Assembly (NCBI RefSeq): GCF_900142895.1 | Contig: NZ_LT670847.1 | Span: forward strand, 62,001-126,000 | Reading direction: 5' to 3' | Length of the DNA: 64,000 nucleotides | Source: Vreelandella subglaciescola | GTDB lineage: Bacteria > Pseudomonadota > Gammaproteobacteria > Pseudomonadales > Halomonadaceae | Shown here: positions 52,568-62,940 of the stretch, one piece after another | Numbering within the stretch: the stretch's first letter is position 1 | Layout of the letters: each line of letters starts with the position of its first letter | Translations under genes and position numbers: made by a program | The notes under the pieces: model-generated | The model's database searches: none | The model's input: only the letters and a program-made list of their open reading frames with translations | What the model was told of the DNA's origin: nothing

Positions 52568-54085
52568 ATGGCAGACGATAACCGTCCAGAAGACCAGAAA
52601 CCGGGCGATAACCACGAGCCGGAAAACGGTCAAGACAGCGAAAACACGCCGGAATCCGGTAACCATTCGTCCAGTGATCAAAACGCACGGGATCGCACTA
52701 CGGGCGACACGGACGCCAAGCCGCCGATGGGCACCCTGGTGAAGGATAACCGCGTCAAGGCGATTGCCGGTATTGCTGCCATCGCCGTGGTATGGGCGAT
52801 TATTGCCCAGTCCAGCGCCGGCTCGCGCGCAGAGCGCGTGGAAAATCTCGAAGGCCAGCTGGCTGATTCTCAGCAGCAAAGTCAGAAGTTAAACGCCGAG
52901 CTGTCCGAGCAGCAGGATGCAGAGAAAAACATCGCCGAGCTGCAAAATCGTATCGCCTCGCTGAAAGAGCAGCAAAACAAGGCGCAGGGCACGCTTGAAG
53001 AGACGCAAAACGAGATTAAAAAGGCCGAAGAAACGCTTCAACAGCGGCAAGGTGAACGCGAAACACAGCAGCAAAAGCTCGACGCGCTTAACCAGAAAGT
53101 AGACGAGACCGAACAGAAGCTGGCCACCCTGCGTGAGAACGAAGAAAAGATCGAGACCGCGCAAAAAGAAGCCGTAGCAGCGCGTCAGGAAGCTGAGGAC
53201 GCACGTCAGGACGCCGAGAAAGCGCGCCAGAAAGCCGAGGAAGATCGCCAGAAAGCCGAAACCGAGCGTCAGCAGGCAGTCGAAGAGCGTCAGCAGGCCG
53301 AAGACAAGCTGAGCACGCTGGAAAAAGACATCGACAGCGCCGAGATGCGTCTGCAATCAGCCCAAAAAGACGTAAGCAGCGTGGAGCAAAAGCGCGATGA
53401 GCTGACTCAGGCGCGCGATGACGTACAGGCCGAGCGCGATGCGCTGCAGGCCAAGGTCGATGCACTGGGCAAGCAGCGCGAAACCCAGGCGCAGGAGCTT
53501 GAGCAGGCGGGCACCAAACTTGGCGATCTCACTTCAATGCTGGGCACCGGGCGCGACGAGCTGGGCAAGGTCAACAGCGGTATCAGCCAGCGTGAGAGCC
53601 AGCTTGAAAATCTTCAGACGCAGCTTGACCAGTGGCGCAGCGAGCTGGGTTCGCTGGAAAGCCGCCTGACCGACAAGGCCGATGCCAACGCTGAACAGAA
53701 CGGCGCGTCAGAGCAGAAAACCGCATCTGGTGAGAAGAACACGTCTGACAAGCAAGGTGCATCAGACAAACAAGCGTCAGACAAGCAAGGATCGGACAAG
53801 AAAGAGTCGGATAAGAAAGCGTCAGACAAACAAGAGTCCGACAAGAAAGCGCAGGACAGCCAGGCCAAGAGCGTCCAGTTTGAATCCAGCAGCAATGCTG
53901 ACACCTCGAAAGACGACGCAAAAGCCGCTAAGTCCGACGCTCAGGACAAGGGCAAAAACGGCCAGGAGAAAGCCAGCGAGGATAAAGCAGACCAGAAGCC
54001 AGAAGGTCAGCAGAGCGACAGCAAACAGGCCTCAGACAACGATGGTGCCAAGGCCGCTGACGATGCGCAGGACAAAAGCGCCTGA
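52568..54085 (+). CDS. Membrane-anchored coiled-coil protein with SDK-rich tail, unknown function
   Basis: A 505-residue protein. Residues 1-60 are acidic and disordered (Asp/Glu/Asn/Ser). A single membrane helix lies at about 64-81 (KAIAGIAAIAVVWAIIAQSS). A long Gln/Glu/Lys coiled coil runs from about 88 to 370, including AEKARQKAEEDRQKAETERQ. A low-complexity tail follows from about 385 to the end, made of repeated (A/E/G)SDK units and then charged Ala/Gln stretches. The topology suggests a short cytoplasmic and a long periplasmic part. I do not recognise the family. ATG after GAGAGGGA. It ends at a strong terminator and stands alone. Confidence 0.85.
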   Translation: MADDNRPEDQKPGDNHEPENGQDSENTPESGNHSSSDQNARDRTTGDTDAKPPMGTLVKDNRVKAIAGIAAIAVVWAIIAQSSAGSRAERVENLEGQLADSQQQSQKLNAELSEQQDAEKNIAELQNRIASLKEQQNKAQGTLEETQNEIKKAEETLQQRQGERETQQQKLDALNQKVDETEQKLATLRENEEKIETAQKEAVAARQEAEDARQDAEKARQKAEEDRQKAETERQQAVEERQQAEDKLSTLEKDIDSAEMRLQSAQKDVSSVEQKRDELTQARDDVQAERDALQAKVDALGKQRETQAQELEQAGTKLGDLTSMLGTGRDELGKVNSGISQRESQLENLQTQLDQWRSELGSLESRLTDKADANAEQNGASEQKTASGEKNTSDKQGASDKQASDKQGSDKKESDKKASDKQESDKKAQDSQAKSVQFESSSNADTSKDDAKAAKSDAQDKGKNGQEKASEDKADQKPEGQQSDSKQASDNDGAKAADDAQDKSA

Positions 54086-54121
54086 TAGCGTGTGGTTTGC
54101 CATAAGCTGGCTGGCGTAGGT

Positions 54122-54159
54122 AAAACGGGTACTTGTTAACGGCAAGTACCCGTTTTTTG
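54122..54159 (+). terminator. Terminator after the coiled-coil gene
   Basis: AAAACGGGTACTTG, a 7-base loop, and its exact complement running into seven T residues. Confidence 0.94.
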
Positions 54160-54194
54160 TTGCCGCCAGATGCCATTAACCCAAGGAGTTGAGG

Positions 54195-56087
54195 GTGATT
54201 GAGAGTATTCCGTTCGGGTTTGCCCCCAGCACGCTGGTATTTTTGATTTTGGGCGCCACGCTGGTGGCGTTCATGTGGGGGCGTTTTCGCTATGACCTGG
54301 TCGCCCTTTGCGCGCTCTTGCTCTCGGTGATGCTGGGGCTGGTGCCGGCCGACGCGGCGTTTGCGGGATTTGGTCACCCGGCGGTGATAACCGTGGCCGC
54401 GGTGCTGGTGCTAAGTCGCGGCTTTGAGCGTGCCGGCGTGGTAGATCTGATTGCCGAGCAGGTATTGAAAGCCGGCGATCGGCTGATATTGCAGCTGATG
54501 CTGCTGGTGGGCACGGTGGTGGTGCTGTCCGGCGTGATGAACAACGTCGGCGCGCTGGCGCTGCTATTGCCGGTGGCCCTGCGTTTGGCGCGCGAGCACA
54601 ACACCTCGCCGTCGCTGTTATTGATGCCGCTGGCGTTTGGCTCGCTGCTGGGTGGACTGACCACGCTGATCGGCACGCCGCCTAACATTATTATTGCCAG
54701 CTATCGCGGCACCCTCACCGGCGAAAACTTCAGCCTGTTCAGCTTTTTTCCGGTGGGCGTGGCCGTGGCGCTGGCGGGGCTGGCCTTTATCGTGCTGGTG
54801 GGCTGGCGCCTGACGCCCCAGCGGGCGGGGCAGGCATCCAATGCCGATATGTTTGATACCGCAAGCTATCTGGTCGAGCTCAAGGTCGGCGAAGATGCCA
54901 AGGCCAACGGCCTGACGCTGCAGCAACTGCGCGAGGAGATCGACGACGCGATTCCCGTGCTGGCGGTGGTCCGCGACGAAAAGCGCCACGCCGGCTACGC
55001 GTTTTACCGTACGCTGAAAGCGGGCGATATCCTGCTGCTGGAGGCCGACCCCGACGAGCTAAAGCTGCTGGAAGGCAAGGCCGGCCTGAGCGTGGTCAGC
55101 GAGCCGGAAGATACAAGCGAGGATCAGGCGCAATCTCAGGATTACCAGCCGGTGGACAATGCGGCAGCGCAGGCATCTGATGCCACCGCTGAAGAGAAGG
55201 CAGAGAAAGCCTCCCGTAAAGTGGATACCGAAGGCCTGCAGCTGGTAGAAGCGGTGGTGCGTACCGACTCGATGATGGCTAACCGCAGCGTGCGCCAGCT
55301 GCGGCTGCACCACCAGTTTGGCCTACATCTGGTGGCCGTGGCGCGCGACGGGTCACGGCTTAAACAGCGGCTGCGTGATATCCGCTTTCAGTCCGGCGAC
55401 GTGCTGCTGCTGCAGGGCGGTGAAAACGAGATGCACGAAAGTCTGGCGACCCTTGGCTGCCTGCCGCTGGCCAGCCGTGAGCTGACGTTTGGGCAGCCGC
55501 GTAAAATGGCGCTGTCGATCGGCGTTTTTGCGTTGGCGATTGTGGCCATGCTGCTGAATTTCTTGCCGGCGGCCGTGGCGCTATCCAGCGCTGCCGTGGT
55601 GACGCTGTTGATTGGCGTGCTGCCGCTGCGCGAAGGCTATCAGGCGATTGACGGCCCGGTGATCGTGCTGCTGGGGGCCATGCTGCCGGTGGGCAAGGCG
55701 CTGGAAACCAGCGGCGGCGCGCAGCTGATTGCCGACGCCATGATGCAGGCCGGCAGCCAGTGGCCAGTAGTGGTGACGCTGAGCGGGCTGTTTGTGCTTT
55801 CGATGGTGTTGTCCAACGTGGTCAACAACGCCGCCGCCGCACTGCTCATGGCACCGATCGGGGCCAGTCTGGCGCAGGGCTTTGGGGTGTCGCTGGATCC
55901 GTTTTTGATGGTGATTGCGGTCAGCGCGTCCTGCGCGTTTCTGACGCCTATCGGGCACCAGTCGAATACGCTGGTGCTGGGGCCGGGGGGCTACCGGTTT
56001 GGCGATTACTGGAAGCTTGGCCTGCCGCTTTCGCTGGTGGTCATGGCGGTCGCGATGCCCATGATTCTATGGCGCTGGCCGCTATAA
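54195..56087 (+). CDS. SLC13/DASS-type anion permease with two TrkA-C domains
   Basis: A membrane carrier of the SLC13/CitT group that probably takes up dicarboxylates, sulfate or similar anions with sodium. The N-terminal half has about five to six helices, including the GGLTTLIGTPPNIIIASY signature (SNT-like motif). Two cytoplasmic TrkA-C (RCK-C) domains at about 220-295 and 345-425 are split by an acidic low-complexity linker. The C-terminal half of the permease follows with FLTPIGHQSNTLVLGPG. GTG at 54195 is preferred because AAGGAG ends 6 bases before it; the TTG at 54189 is too close. 630 residues. Confidence 0.9.
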   Translation: MIESIPFGFAPSTLVFLILGATLVAFMWGRFRYDLVALCALLLSVMLGLVPADAAFAGFGHPAVITVAAVLVLSRGFERAGVVDLIAEQVLKAGDRLILQLMLLVGTVVVLSGVMNNVGALALLLPVALRLAREHNTSPSLLLMPLAFGSLLGGLTTLIGTPPNIIIASYRGTLTGENFSLFSFFPVGVAVALAGLAFIVLVGWRLTPQRAGQASNADMFDTASYLVELKVGEDAKANGLTLQQLREEIDDAIPVLAVVRDEKRHAGYAFYRTLKAGDILLLEADPDELKLLEGKAGLSVVSEPEDTSEDQAQSQDYQPVDNAAAQASDATAEEKAEKASRKVDTEGLQLVEAVVRTDSMMANRSVRQLRLHHQFGLHLVAVARDGSRLKQRLRDIRFQSGDVLLLQGGENEMHESLATLGCLPLASRELTFGQPRKMALSIGVFALAIVAMLLNFLPAAVALSSAAVVTLLIGVLPLREGYQAIDGPVIVLLGAMLPVGKALETSGGAQLIADAMMQAGSQWPVVVTLSGLFVLSMVLSNVVNNAAAALLMAPIGASLAQGFGVSLDPFLMVIAVSASCAFLTPIGHQSNTLVLGPGGYRFGDYWKLGLPLSLVVMAVAMPMILWRWPL

Positions 56088-56200
56088 ATGCCCACACTGT
56101 GTTTAAGAAAGGCACTTGCTAATAAAGGCACAGGCCAGCAGGTAAACAGGCTGGGCATGAGCCAGCCGAAATATACAAAACGCATATAAAACAGGCACCC

Positions 56201-56959
56201 ATGAAGCAGAATGACCGCCAAGAGGCCATGATCGAGCTGGTGCGCGAGCACGGTTATATGAGCATCGAGCAGCTGGCCGAGCATTTTAGCGTGACGCCGC
56301 AAACCGTGCGGCGCGACCTCAACCGGCTGGCGCGCCACGGCCAGCTGCGGCGCGTACACGGCGGCGCCGGGCTTGAGTCGAGCACCGTCAACACCGCTTA
56401 CAGCACGCGTAAAACGCTGTATCGGGACGAAAAAGCGCGTATTGCTCGCTGCCTGGCCGAGCAGATTCCCGATCATGCCTCGCTGTTTATCAATATCGGC
56501 ACTAGCAACGAGGTCATTGCTCAGGCGCTGTTGCACCATCGCGGGCTTGAGGTGATTACCAATAACCTCAACGTTGCTGCCATTTTGCAGCACAAGGAAG
56601 ATTTTACCGTGATCGTTGCGGGCGGGCAGGTGCGCCCGCGTGACGGCGGGTTGATCGGCGAAGCCACTATTGATTTTATCAACCAGTTCAAGGTGGATTA
56701 CGGCATTATCGGCATTAGCGGTATCGACGAAGACGGCTCGCTGCTGGAGTTTGACTATCAGGAAGTGCGCGTGGCTCAGGCGATTATCGCCAATTCGCGG
56801 CGGGTATATCTGGCCGCCGATGCGTCCAAGTTTCATCGCAATCCGGTCGTCCGTCAGGGCAACCTTGCCCAGCTGGACGCGCTGTTTACCGACCAGTCGC
56901 CGTCCGGCGCCGTGTGTGAGTTATTGAGCCGCCATGATGTGGCGCTGTATATCGCCTAG
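56201..56959 (+). CDS. glpR: DeoR-family glycerol-3-phosphate regulon repressor
   Basis: An N-terminal DeoR helix-turn-helix ([25 protein letters not shown]) and a C-terminal sugar-phosphate binding domain ([38 protein letters not shown]). The 252-residue product is most like GlpR. It binds glycerol 3-phosphate and represses glp genes in known systems. It is followed by glpK after 76 bp and glpD lies on the opposite strand, both expected targets. Two operator-like sites occur upstream of glpD. Confidence 0.93.
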   Translation: MKQNDRQEAMIELVREHGYMSIEQLAEHFSVTPQTVRRDLNRLARHGQLRRVHGGAGLESSTVNTAYSTRKTLYRDEKARIARCLAEQIPDHASLFINIGTSNEVIAQALLHHRGLEVITNNLNVAAILQHKEDFTVIVAGGQVRPRDGGLIGEATIDFINQFKVDYGIIGISGIDEDGSLLEFDYQEVRVAQAIIANSRRVYLAADASKFHRNPVVRQGNLAQLDALFTDQSPSGAVCELLSRHDVALYIA

Positions 56960-57035
56960 CGGGCTGCATCTTGAGCCTTGGCGGGCGCTGGCGTAGCCTC
57001 TGGACGATAAGCCAACTTGATAAAGCGAAGCCGCC

Positions 57036-58517
57036 ATGCCGTCGTATATTCTCGCCGTTGATCAGGGGACTACCAGTTCGCGCGCCATGCTGTTTGACCG
57101 GCGTGGGCAGGTGGCCGGTAGTGCCCAGCAGGAGTTTACCCAGCATTACCCCAGCGATGGCTGGGTCGAGCACGACCCTGAAGAACTCTGGCAGAGCGTG
57201 CTTGCTACCTGCCGCGAGGTGCTTTTCCGCATGCCTGAGGGGGATACTGCGCTGGGACTGGGGATTACCAATCAGCGCGAGACCACGCTGCTGTGGGACC
57301 GCGCCACCGGCGAGCCGCTCTACAACGCCATCGTGTGGCAGGACCGGCGCACCGCCGAACACTGCCAGCGCCTGCGCGATGACGGTCATGGCGGAACGGT
57401 GCAAGAGCGTACCGGGCTTCTGATCGACCCGTATTTTTCCGCCACTAAACTGGCCTGGCTGCTGGAAAACGTCGACGGCGCCCGCGCGCGTGCCGAACGC
57501 GGCGAGCTGGCCTTTGGCACCGTGGATACCTTTCTGATCTGGCGGCTGACCGGCGGGCAGCGCCACCTGACCGATGCCACCAACGCCTCGCGCACCGCGC
57601 TGTTCAATATTCATACCCAGCAATGGGATGACGAGCTGCTGGCGCTGTTTGGTATTCCCGCAAGTCTGCTGCCCGAGGTGAGGGACTCAAGCGATGATTT
57701 TGGCACCGTTGAGGCGCAGTGGCTGGGCGGCGAGCTGCCGATTGCCGGCGTTGCCGGCGACCAGCAGGCCGCGCTGGTAGGGCAGGCCTGTTTTACCCCG
57801 GGCATGGCCAAAAGCACCTACGGCACCGGCTGTTTTATGGTGGTGAATACCGGCGAGGAGCCGGCGCGTTCGCGCAACCGCCTGCTGACCACCGTGGCCT
57901 ACCGGCTGAACGGGCGGACGACCTACGCCATGGAAGGCAGCATTTTTGTTGCGGGGGCCACCATGCAGTGGCTGCGCGACGGGCTCAAACTGTTTGAAAA
58001 CGCTGCTGAAAGCGAAGCATTGGCGTGCCAGACCCGCAGCGGCCACAGCGTGTATCTGGTGCCGGCGTTTACCGGCCTGGGCGCGCCGTACTGGGACCCC
58101 AAAGCGCGCGGCGCGATTCTGGGGCTGACCCGGGATACCGGCATCGCAGAAATCGTCGCCGCCGGGCTTCAGGCCGTGTGCTATCAGACCCGGGACTTGC
58201 AGCGCTGCATGCACGATGACATGCAGGCGCCGCCCGGTAAGCTGCGAGTCGACGGCGGCATGGTCAGAAATAACTGGGTCATGCAGTTCCTGGCCGACAT
58301 GCTCGGTGTACAGGTGGATCGCCCGGATATTCTCGAAACCACCGCGCTGGGCGCGGCGTTTCTGGCCGGTCTGCAGCTGGGCTGGTACGAAAGCCTTGAT
58401 GAGCTGGCCGCCCTCTGGCGCTGCGAAACAAGCTTTACGCCCACCATGCCCGACGCCCAGCGCGAAACGCTTTATCAGGGCTGGCTGGACGCCGTGGGGC
58501 GAGTGCGCTCGCACTGA
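57036..58517 (+). CDS. glpK: Glycerol kinase
   Basis: An FGGY-family kinase that makes glycerol 3-phosphate. The start [18 protein letters not shown] carries the phosphate loop. The substrate region [14 protein letters not shown] and the C-terminal [20 protein letters not shown] are intact. At 493 residues it is normal. GCGAAGCC before ATG is weak. Its last 43 bases overlap the end of glpD on the opposite strand. No glpF facilitator is seen next to it. Confidence 0.97.
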   Translation: MPSYILAVDQGTTSSRAMLFDRRGQVAGSAQQEFTQHYPSDGWVEHDPEELWQSVLATCREVLFRMPEGDTALGLGITNQRETTLLWDRATGEPLYNAIVWQDRRTAEHCQRLRDDGHGGTVQERTGLLIDPYFSATKLAWLLENVDGARARAERGELAFGTVDTFLIWRLTGGQRHLTDATNASRTALFNIHTQQWDDELLALFGIPASLLPEVRDSSDDFGTVEAQWLGGELPIAGVAGDQQAALVGQACFTPGMAKSTYGTGCFMVVNTGEEPARSRNRLLTTVAYRLNGRTTYAMEGSIFVAGATMQWLRDGLKLFENAAESEALACQTRSGHSVYLVPAFTGLGAPYWDPKARGAILGLTRDTGIAEIVAAGLQAVCYQTRDLQRCMHDDMQAPPGKLRVDGGMVRNNWVMQFLADMLGVQVDRPDILETTALGAAFLAGLQLGWYESLDELAALWRCETSFTPTMPDAQRETLYQGWLDAVGRVRSH

Positions 58518-60163
58518 TCGGCGCTCAAGGTACCGGCTGTTGCTTCCGGCGGGTGAGCAAAATATTCATCAAAGCGCGCCTGCGCCCGTTCGCCGAAAAG
58601 CCGTTGGCAGGCTTCCCAAAGCCCCGGCGAATCGCGCAGCGTGGCGTGGGGCACCACCAGTGAAATTTTGGTGCGCCGGCGTAAAAAATCCTCCAGCCGG
58701 GTGATCATTTCATCCCGGCAGGCAAAGTCCAGTTCGCCACGCAGGTACTCGGCGCCGTCAATCAGCGGCTCGGCTTCGCGCGGGTCTTGCTCAATGCGTT
58801 CCAGCAGCACCAGCGCCTGGCCGGCGTAGCGCCGCCACAGACGTTGGGATAACGGCTCGGTAAAGCCGGCGGGCGTCAGCGCATCCAGCCCCATGCGCCT
58901 GGCTTTGCGCATAAACGTCTGTTTTACCGCGTTGGCGGGTTCGCCATACCATTTGGCTGCGGCGCAGGGCAGAGCAACGCCCAGCGCCTGTACTTCCCGG
59001 GTCACTTCTTCGCCCACGTTCAGGCAGTCGGTCAGCTTGCCGCCAAAAATGCTCAGGTGCGCCTGTGCGGCGTTGATATCGACCACGTGCTTGCGCGACA
59101 GCTGCAAAAAATCGCGTTGGTCGCCCTGTTCCGCCTTGACGGCCAGCGGCCTGACGCCGCAGCGGGTTGAAATAATGTCGGCGCGGGTCAGCGGGGCGCT
59201 TAGGGCCAGGCGCTTGTTGATGTTATCCAGCACAAAATCCACATCTTCCCGGGTGATCCCGACCTCGGGGGTGGGCGTGTGGGTGTCGGTGGTGCCTATG
59301 CAGGTGCGCGTGCCCATGGGAATCACGAAAAAAAGCCGGCCATCGTCGGCGAAAAACGCCAGCACGCGCCGGGCAGCGGTCAGCTGCGGCACGATCAGGT
59401 GAATGCCCTTGGAATACAGGTGATGGTAGTCGGTCTGCTGGCCGGTCAGGGTATTGTGCCGGTCAACCCAGGGGCCGGCGGCGTTGATCATCACTTTGGC
59501 GCGCAGGCTGAACGTGGTGTCATCGGTGAGATCGCGTACCCGCGCTACCCACCCTTGATCGGTGTGCTCGGCGCCTTCTGAGGCCACGTAATTGACCGCC
59601 GCCGCGCCGTTATCCAACGCGCGGCGGATAAAACCGAACACAAAGCGAGCATCGTTATCGTGCAGGTAGGCATCGGAATACTCGAAGCCGCCAGCCGCCC
59701 CCTCGGTGTTGATGATCGGTTCCAAACGTTTGATTTTCCGCGGCGAAAACAGCCGGGGCGTGCGGGTAAAACCGTTGCCCATCAGCCAGTAAAGCCAGGT
59801 GCCGGCATAAAGGTAGCTGGGCCGATAGCGAAAGTGCTTGCCAATGGTGGTGAGAAAACGGATTTCCTCAACCGTTGACGGGTAACTTTTGATCAGGTGG
59901 TTACGGCTTTTGCACAGCCTGCGCACCAGCGCAAAATCGTTGCTTTCCAGATATTTGATGCCGCCCCATACCAGGTTGGAGGAATGCATGCTGGTACTGC
60001 CGGCAAAGTCGCCGCGGTCGATCAGCGCCACCTTGACGCCTTTGCCCGCCAGCGCGGCGGCGGCCGCCGCCCCGTTGATCCCGCCGCCAACGATCAAAAC
60101 ATCAAAAGACTCGTGTTCGAGCCGGTCGCGGTTGCGCTGGCGAAGTGTGCTGGCATTGGGCAT
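58475..60163 (-). CDS. glpD: FAD-dependent glycerol-3-phosphate dehydrogenase
   Basis: It oxidises glycerol 3-phosphate to dihydroxyacetone phosphate at the membrane, feeding the quinone pool. The FAD Rossmann motif [18 protein letters not shown] is at residues about 20-37. The DAO-type [20 protein letters not shown] and [11 protein letters not shown] blocks follow. At 562 residues it is longer than the roughly 500-residue E. coli GlpD and resembles the long form, with a C-terminal helical cap. The tail ends inside glpK on the other strand. Upstream lie GlpR-like operators. Confidence 0.94.
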   Translation of the reverse strand: MPNASTLRQRNRDRLEHESFDVLIVGGGINGAAAAAALAGKGVKVALIDRGDFAGSTSMHSSNLVWGGIKYLESNDFALVRRLCKSRNHLIKSYPSTVEEIRFLTTIGKHFRYRPSYLYAGTWLYWLMGNGFTRTPRLFSPRKIKRLEPIINTEGAAGGFEYSDAYLHDNDARFVFGFIRRALDNGAAAVNYVASEGAEHTDQGWVARVRDLTDDTTFSLRAKVMINAAGPWVDRHNTLTGQQTDYHHLYSKGIHLIVPQLTAARRVLAFFADDGRLFFVIPMGTRTCIGTTDTHTPTPEVGITREDVDFVLDNINKRLALSAPLTRADIISTRCGVRPLAVKAEQGDQRDFLQLSRKHVVDINAAQAHLSIFGGKLTDCLNVGEEVTREVQALGVALPCAAAKWYGEPANAVKQTFMRKARRMGLDALTPAGFTEPLSQRLWRRYAGQALVLLERIEQDPREAEPLIDGAEYLRGELDFACRDEMITRLEDFLRRRTKISLVVPHATLRDSPGLWEACQRLFGERAQARFDEYFAHPPEATAGTLSADQCERTRPTASSQP

Positions 60164-60236
60164 GGCAAAGCGCTTCCTTCTGTTTCATAGCGACTATCTA
60201 TAGCGCCGACGAGTGTAGCAAAAGGCTAGTCTTTGC

Positions 60237-60252
60237 TTTTCGCTAAAGCAAA
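60237..60252. promoter_or_regulatory. Upstream dyad, possible second GlpR site
   Basis: TTTGCTTT (60232) and AAAGCAAA (60245) form a perfect 8-bp inverted repeat around TCGCT. The core TTTTCGCTAAAGCAAA shares its TTTTCG and several further bases with the next site 30 bp away, about three helix turns. Confidence 0.4.
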
Positions 60253-60264
60253 TAAAACAGCCGT

Positions 60265-60284
60265 TGTTTTCGAAAGTGAACATA
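60265..60284 (-). promoter_or_regulatory. GlpR operator-like site upstream of glpD
   Basis: On the glpD strand the 20-bp site begins TATGTTC and contains TTTCGAAAACA. From memory it matches about 15 of 20 positions of the E. coli GlpR operator consensus, with an excellent left half. It lies about 100 bp upstream of the glpD start. Confidence 0.5.
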
Positions 60285-60320
60285 AGGGCGAGGGTGTCGT
60301 GAAGAGGATAAGCGTCGTGA

Positions 60321-60349
60321 ACAAGAAAACCCCGGCGCGAGGCCGGGGT
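60321..60349 (-). terminator. Terminator of fadE
   Basis: On the minus strand, ACCCCGGC and GCCGGGGT form an 8-bp stem with a 5-base loop, followed by TTTTC. It lies 57 bases beyond the fadE stop. Confidence 0.85.
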
Positions 60350-60405
60350 CAAGGTGTGCTGGCATTACGCTGTGCCAGAGAGTCATTGCGCTTGGATAAC
60401 CGAGC

Positions 60406-62898
60406 CTAGTGCGTTGTGTGCGCCGGATCCGCCGGCGCCTGGTGTCCCGCTATCGGGGCGTTGTGATAAATCACCTTGGCTTTATTGCTTGCCAGTTCGT
60501 CGTAGGCGAAGTCGTCCACGGTGAGAAGCTCCAGCACCTGGGCTTCGAAGTCGCGCATGAACTGGGCGTCTTCGTCGCTGATCAGGCCTTTCTCAAGGCC
60601 GGCCTCTACCCGCTGCTCGGGGTGCAGCGCCGTTTTAGGCAGCTCGCCCTTGGCGTAGGCTTTGTTGAGCTTACGGTAGAGCGCGTCAGCACGGTCGTAT
60701 TCAATCAGCAGAGCGTTGTAGGTGGCCAGCGGGTTGGGTTGCGCGCCGTCGTTCTGATCCCAGGTGTTGGCCAGCAGGTGGGTGCGCAGCGCCGAGTGCG
60801 TGGAAACACGCTTGGCGATATCACGCGCCAGGTCGTCGTGGGGCTTATTCCAGCGGCGGCCGGTGGGCATCACGATCCGCTTCAGCGTTTTGCCCAGCGC
60901 GCGGTTAGGCAGGTTGTCAAAGATCTCGACAAACGCCTGCTCGGCGCGTTGGAGCAAAAAGCGGCAGCTGAAGTGCAGCAGCGCTTCTTCGCCTTCTACC
61001 TTGTCGCCGGCTTCCCACTGCTTGAGCACCATCGAGGCCAGGTACAGGTTGGAGAGCACGTCGCCCAGCCGCGCGGAGAGCATTTCGCGCTTTTTGAGCG
61101 CCGAGCCAAGGCTCGCCATGGCGGCGTCGGCGCACAGGCCAAAGCCGGCGGAAAGCCGCGCGATATCCTGGGCGTAAACGTTAGCCGGGGCGCTGAACGG
61201 CACAGCAGGTTTGCCGAGGCCAAACCCGAGAGTGAAGGCGCGAGCGGCGTTGCCGAAAATCAGCCCGATATGGCCGAAGAACGCTTTGTCGAACGCCTTG
61301 GCATCATTGGCATCTTTCGCTGCCAGCTCGTCGAGCACATAAGGATGGCAGCGGATCGCCCCCTGACCGAAGATCATCAGGTTGCGGGTCATGATGTTGG
61401 CGCCTTCCACGGTGATGGCCACCGGGTTGGCGCTATAGCCGATGCCGAGGTAGTTGCGCGGGCCAAGCGTGACGGCCTTGCCGCCGTGGACGTCCATGGC
61501 GTCGCTAAGCAACACGCGCTGGAACTCGGTCAGCTGGCTTTTCAGAATCGCCGAGGGCACGGCGGGCTTCTCGCCGTGGTCGATCAGGTTCGCGGTTTGG
61601 TACACGGTGGCCTGGGCGATGTAGGCCATCGAAGCCATGCGCGCCAGCGGTTCCTGAACGCCTTCCATTTCGGCCACCGGCACGTTGAACTGACGGCGAA
61701 TGCGGGTAAAGCCGCCGCTCCAGCCCAGCGCATAGCGCGCGGTGCCGGTAGCGCCCGAGGGCAGGGTGATGCAACGGCCGATGGACAAACATTCGACCAG
61801 CATGCGCCAGCCTTCGCCGATCATGGGCTCACCGCCGATGATGGTGGAAAGCGGTACGAACACGTCCTTGCCCTTGATCGGGCCGTTAAGGAACGGGCTG
61901 CCGATGGGCGCGTGGCGCCGGCCGATTTCCATGCCGTGGGTATCTCGGGGAATCAGCGCCAGCGTAATGCCGCGGTCTTCTTTTTCGCCGAGCAGGTTGT
62001 CCGGGTCAAACAGGCGAAAGGCCAGGCCGACGACCGTGGCGATGGGCGCCAGCGTAATCCAGCGCTTTTCAAAGTTCAGGCGCAGGCCCAGCACTTCTTT
62101 ACCGTCGACCATTTGCTTGCAGACGATGCCGGTATCGGGAAGCGACGTGGCATCAGAGCCCGCGCGAGGGCCGGTCAGGCCAAAGCAGGGGATCTCGCGG
62201 CCATCGGACAGGCGCGGCAGATAGTGGTCTTTCTGCTCTTCGGTGCCGTATTTCAGCAGTAGCTCGCCCGGGCCCAACGAGTTGGGCACGCCAACCGTGA
62301 CCATCAGCGTTTCGTTGACGGCAAGCTTTTGCAGCACCATCGATTGCCCCTTGGCGGAAAAGCCCAGCCCGCCGTATTCTTTGGGGATAATCATCCCGAA
62401 AAAGCCTTCTTTTTTCAGGTAGTCCCAAAGCTCCTGGGGCAGGTCGGCGCGCTCCCGGGCGATATCCCAGGCGTTGCACATGCCCGCCGCCTTGGCGCAC
62501 TGGACGTCAAGAAAGACCTGTTCGTCATCGGTTAATCCGCTGTCGGCATAGTCGAGCAGCTTGCTCCACTGGGGTTTGCCGGAGAAAAGCTCGCCGTCCC
62601 AAGAAACGGTGCCGGCCTCAAGGGCGGTGCGCTCGGTGTCGGACACTTTGGGCGCGACTTTTTTGAACATGGCAAAAAGCCGCGGAGTCAGCCACATCCG
62701 GCGCAGCACCGGCAGGCCGGCAACGGCGGTCACCGCCGCACCGATCAACAACAACACGCCAATCACTGGCGCGCCCAGGCCAAGGCCTACAAGGCCCAGC
62801 ACGCCAAGCACCAGCAGCGTGGCCGAGGCTCCGGCTTCGCGCCGCATCACCACCAGCAGGCCAATCACGGCCAGCACAATCAAAAATAAGGTGAGCAT
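60406..62898 (-). CDS. fadE: Acyl-CoA dehydrogenase FadE
   Basis: The first enzyme of fatty-acid beta-oxidation, membrane-bound in the FadE class. The N-terminus has two to three hydrophobic helices (residues about 1-65). The acyl-CoA dehydrogenase fold follows with FGMIIPKEYGGLGFSAKGQS, CFGLTGPRAGSDATSLPDTG and GANIMTRNLMIFGQGAIRCHP. A long C-terminal helical domain completes the 830 residues (E. coli FadE has 814). A palindrome resembling fatty-acid regulator sites lies 43 bp upstream, and a terminator follows the gene. Confidence 0.95.
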   Translation of the reverse strand: MLTLFLIVLAVIGLLVVMRREAGASATLLVLGVLGLVGLGLGAPVIGVLLLIGAAVTAVAGLPVLRRMWLTPRLFAMFKKVAPKVSDTERTALEAGTVSWDGELFSGKPQWSKLLDYADSGLTDDEQVFLDVQCAKAAGMCNAWDIARERADLPQELWDYLKKEGFFGMIIPKEYGGLGFSAKGQSMVLQKLAVNETLMVTVGVPNSLGPGELLLKYGTEEQKDHYLPRLSDGREIPCFGLTGPRAGSDATSLPDTGIVCKQMVDGKEVLGLRLNFEKRWITLAPIATVVGLAFRLFDPDNLLGEKEDRGITLALIPRDTHGMEIGRRHAPIGSPFLNGPIKGKDVFVPLSTIIGGEPMIGEGWRMLVECLSIGRCITLPSGATGTARYALGWSGGFTRIRRQFNVPVAEMEGVQEPLARMASMAYIAQATVYQTANLIDHGEKPAVPSAILKSQLTEFQRVLLSDAMDVHGGKAVTLGPRNYLGIGYSANPVAITVEGANIMTRNLMIFGQGAIRCHPYVLDELAAKDANDAKAFDKAFFGHIGLIFGNAARAFTLGFGLGKPAVPFSAPANVYAQDIARLSAGFGLCADAAMASLGSALKKREMLSARLGDVLSNLYLASMVLKQWEAGDKVEGEEALLHFSCRFLLQRAEQAFVEIFDNLPNRALGKTLKRIVMPTGRRWNKPHDDLARDIAKRVSTHSALRTHLLANTWDQNDGAQPNPLATYNALLIEYDRADALYRKLNKAYAKGELPKTALHPEQRVEAGLEKGLISDEDAQFMRDFEAQVLELLTVDDFAYDELASNKAKVIYHNAPIAGHQAPADPAHTTH

Positions 62899-62940
62899 AG
62901 ACTTTCTCCAGGTAACGTCAGAACGATAGCGTCAGACGGG

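Noticed and set aside
53740..53860. Mobile or repeat element in the coiled-coil gene
   Set aside because: The SDK repeats stay in frame and belong to the protein tail; no terminal repeats or transposase.
60409..62262. 617-codon open frame opposite fadE
   Set aside because: Antisense shadow of fadE; no start signal and no recognisable domain.
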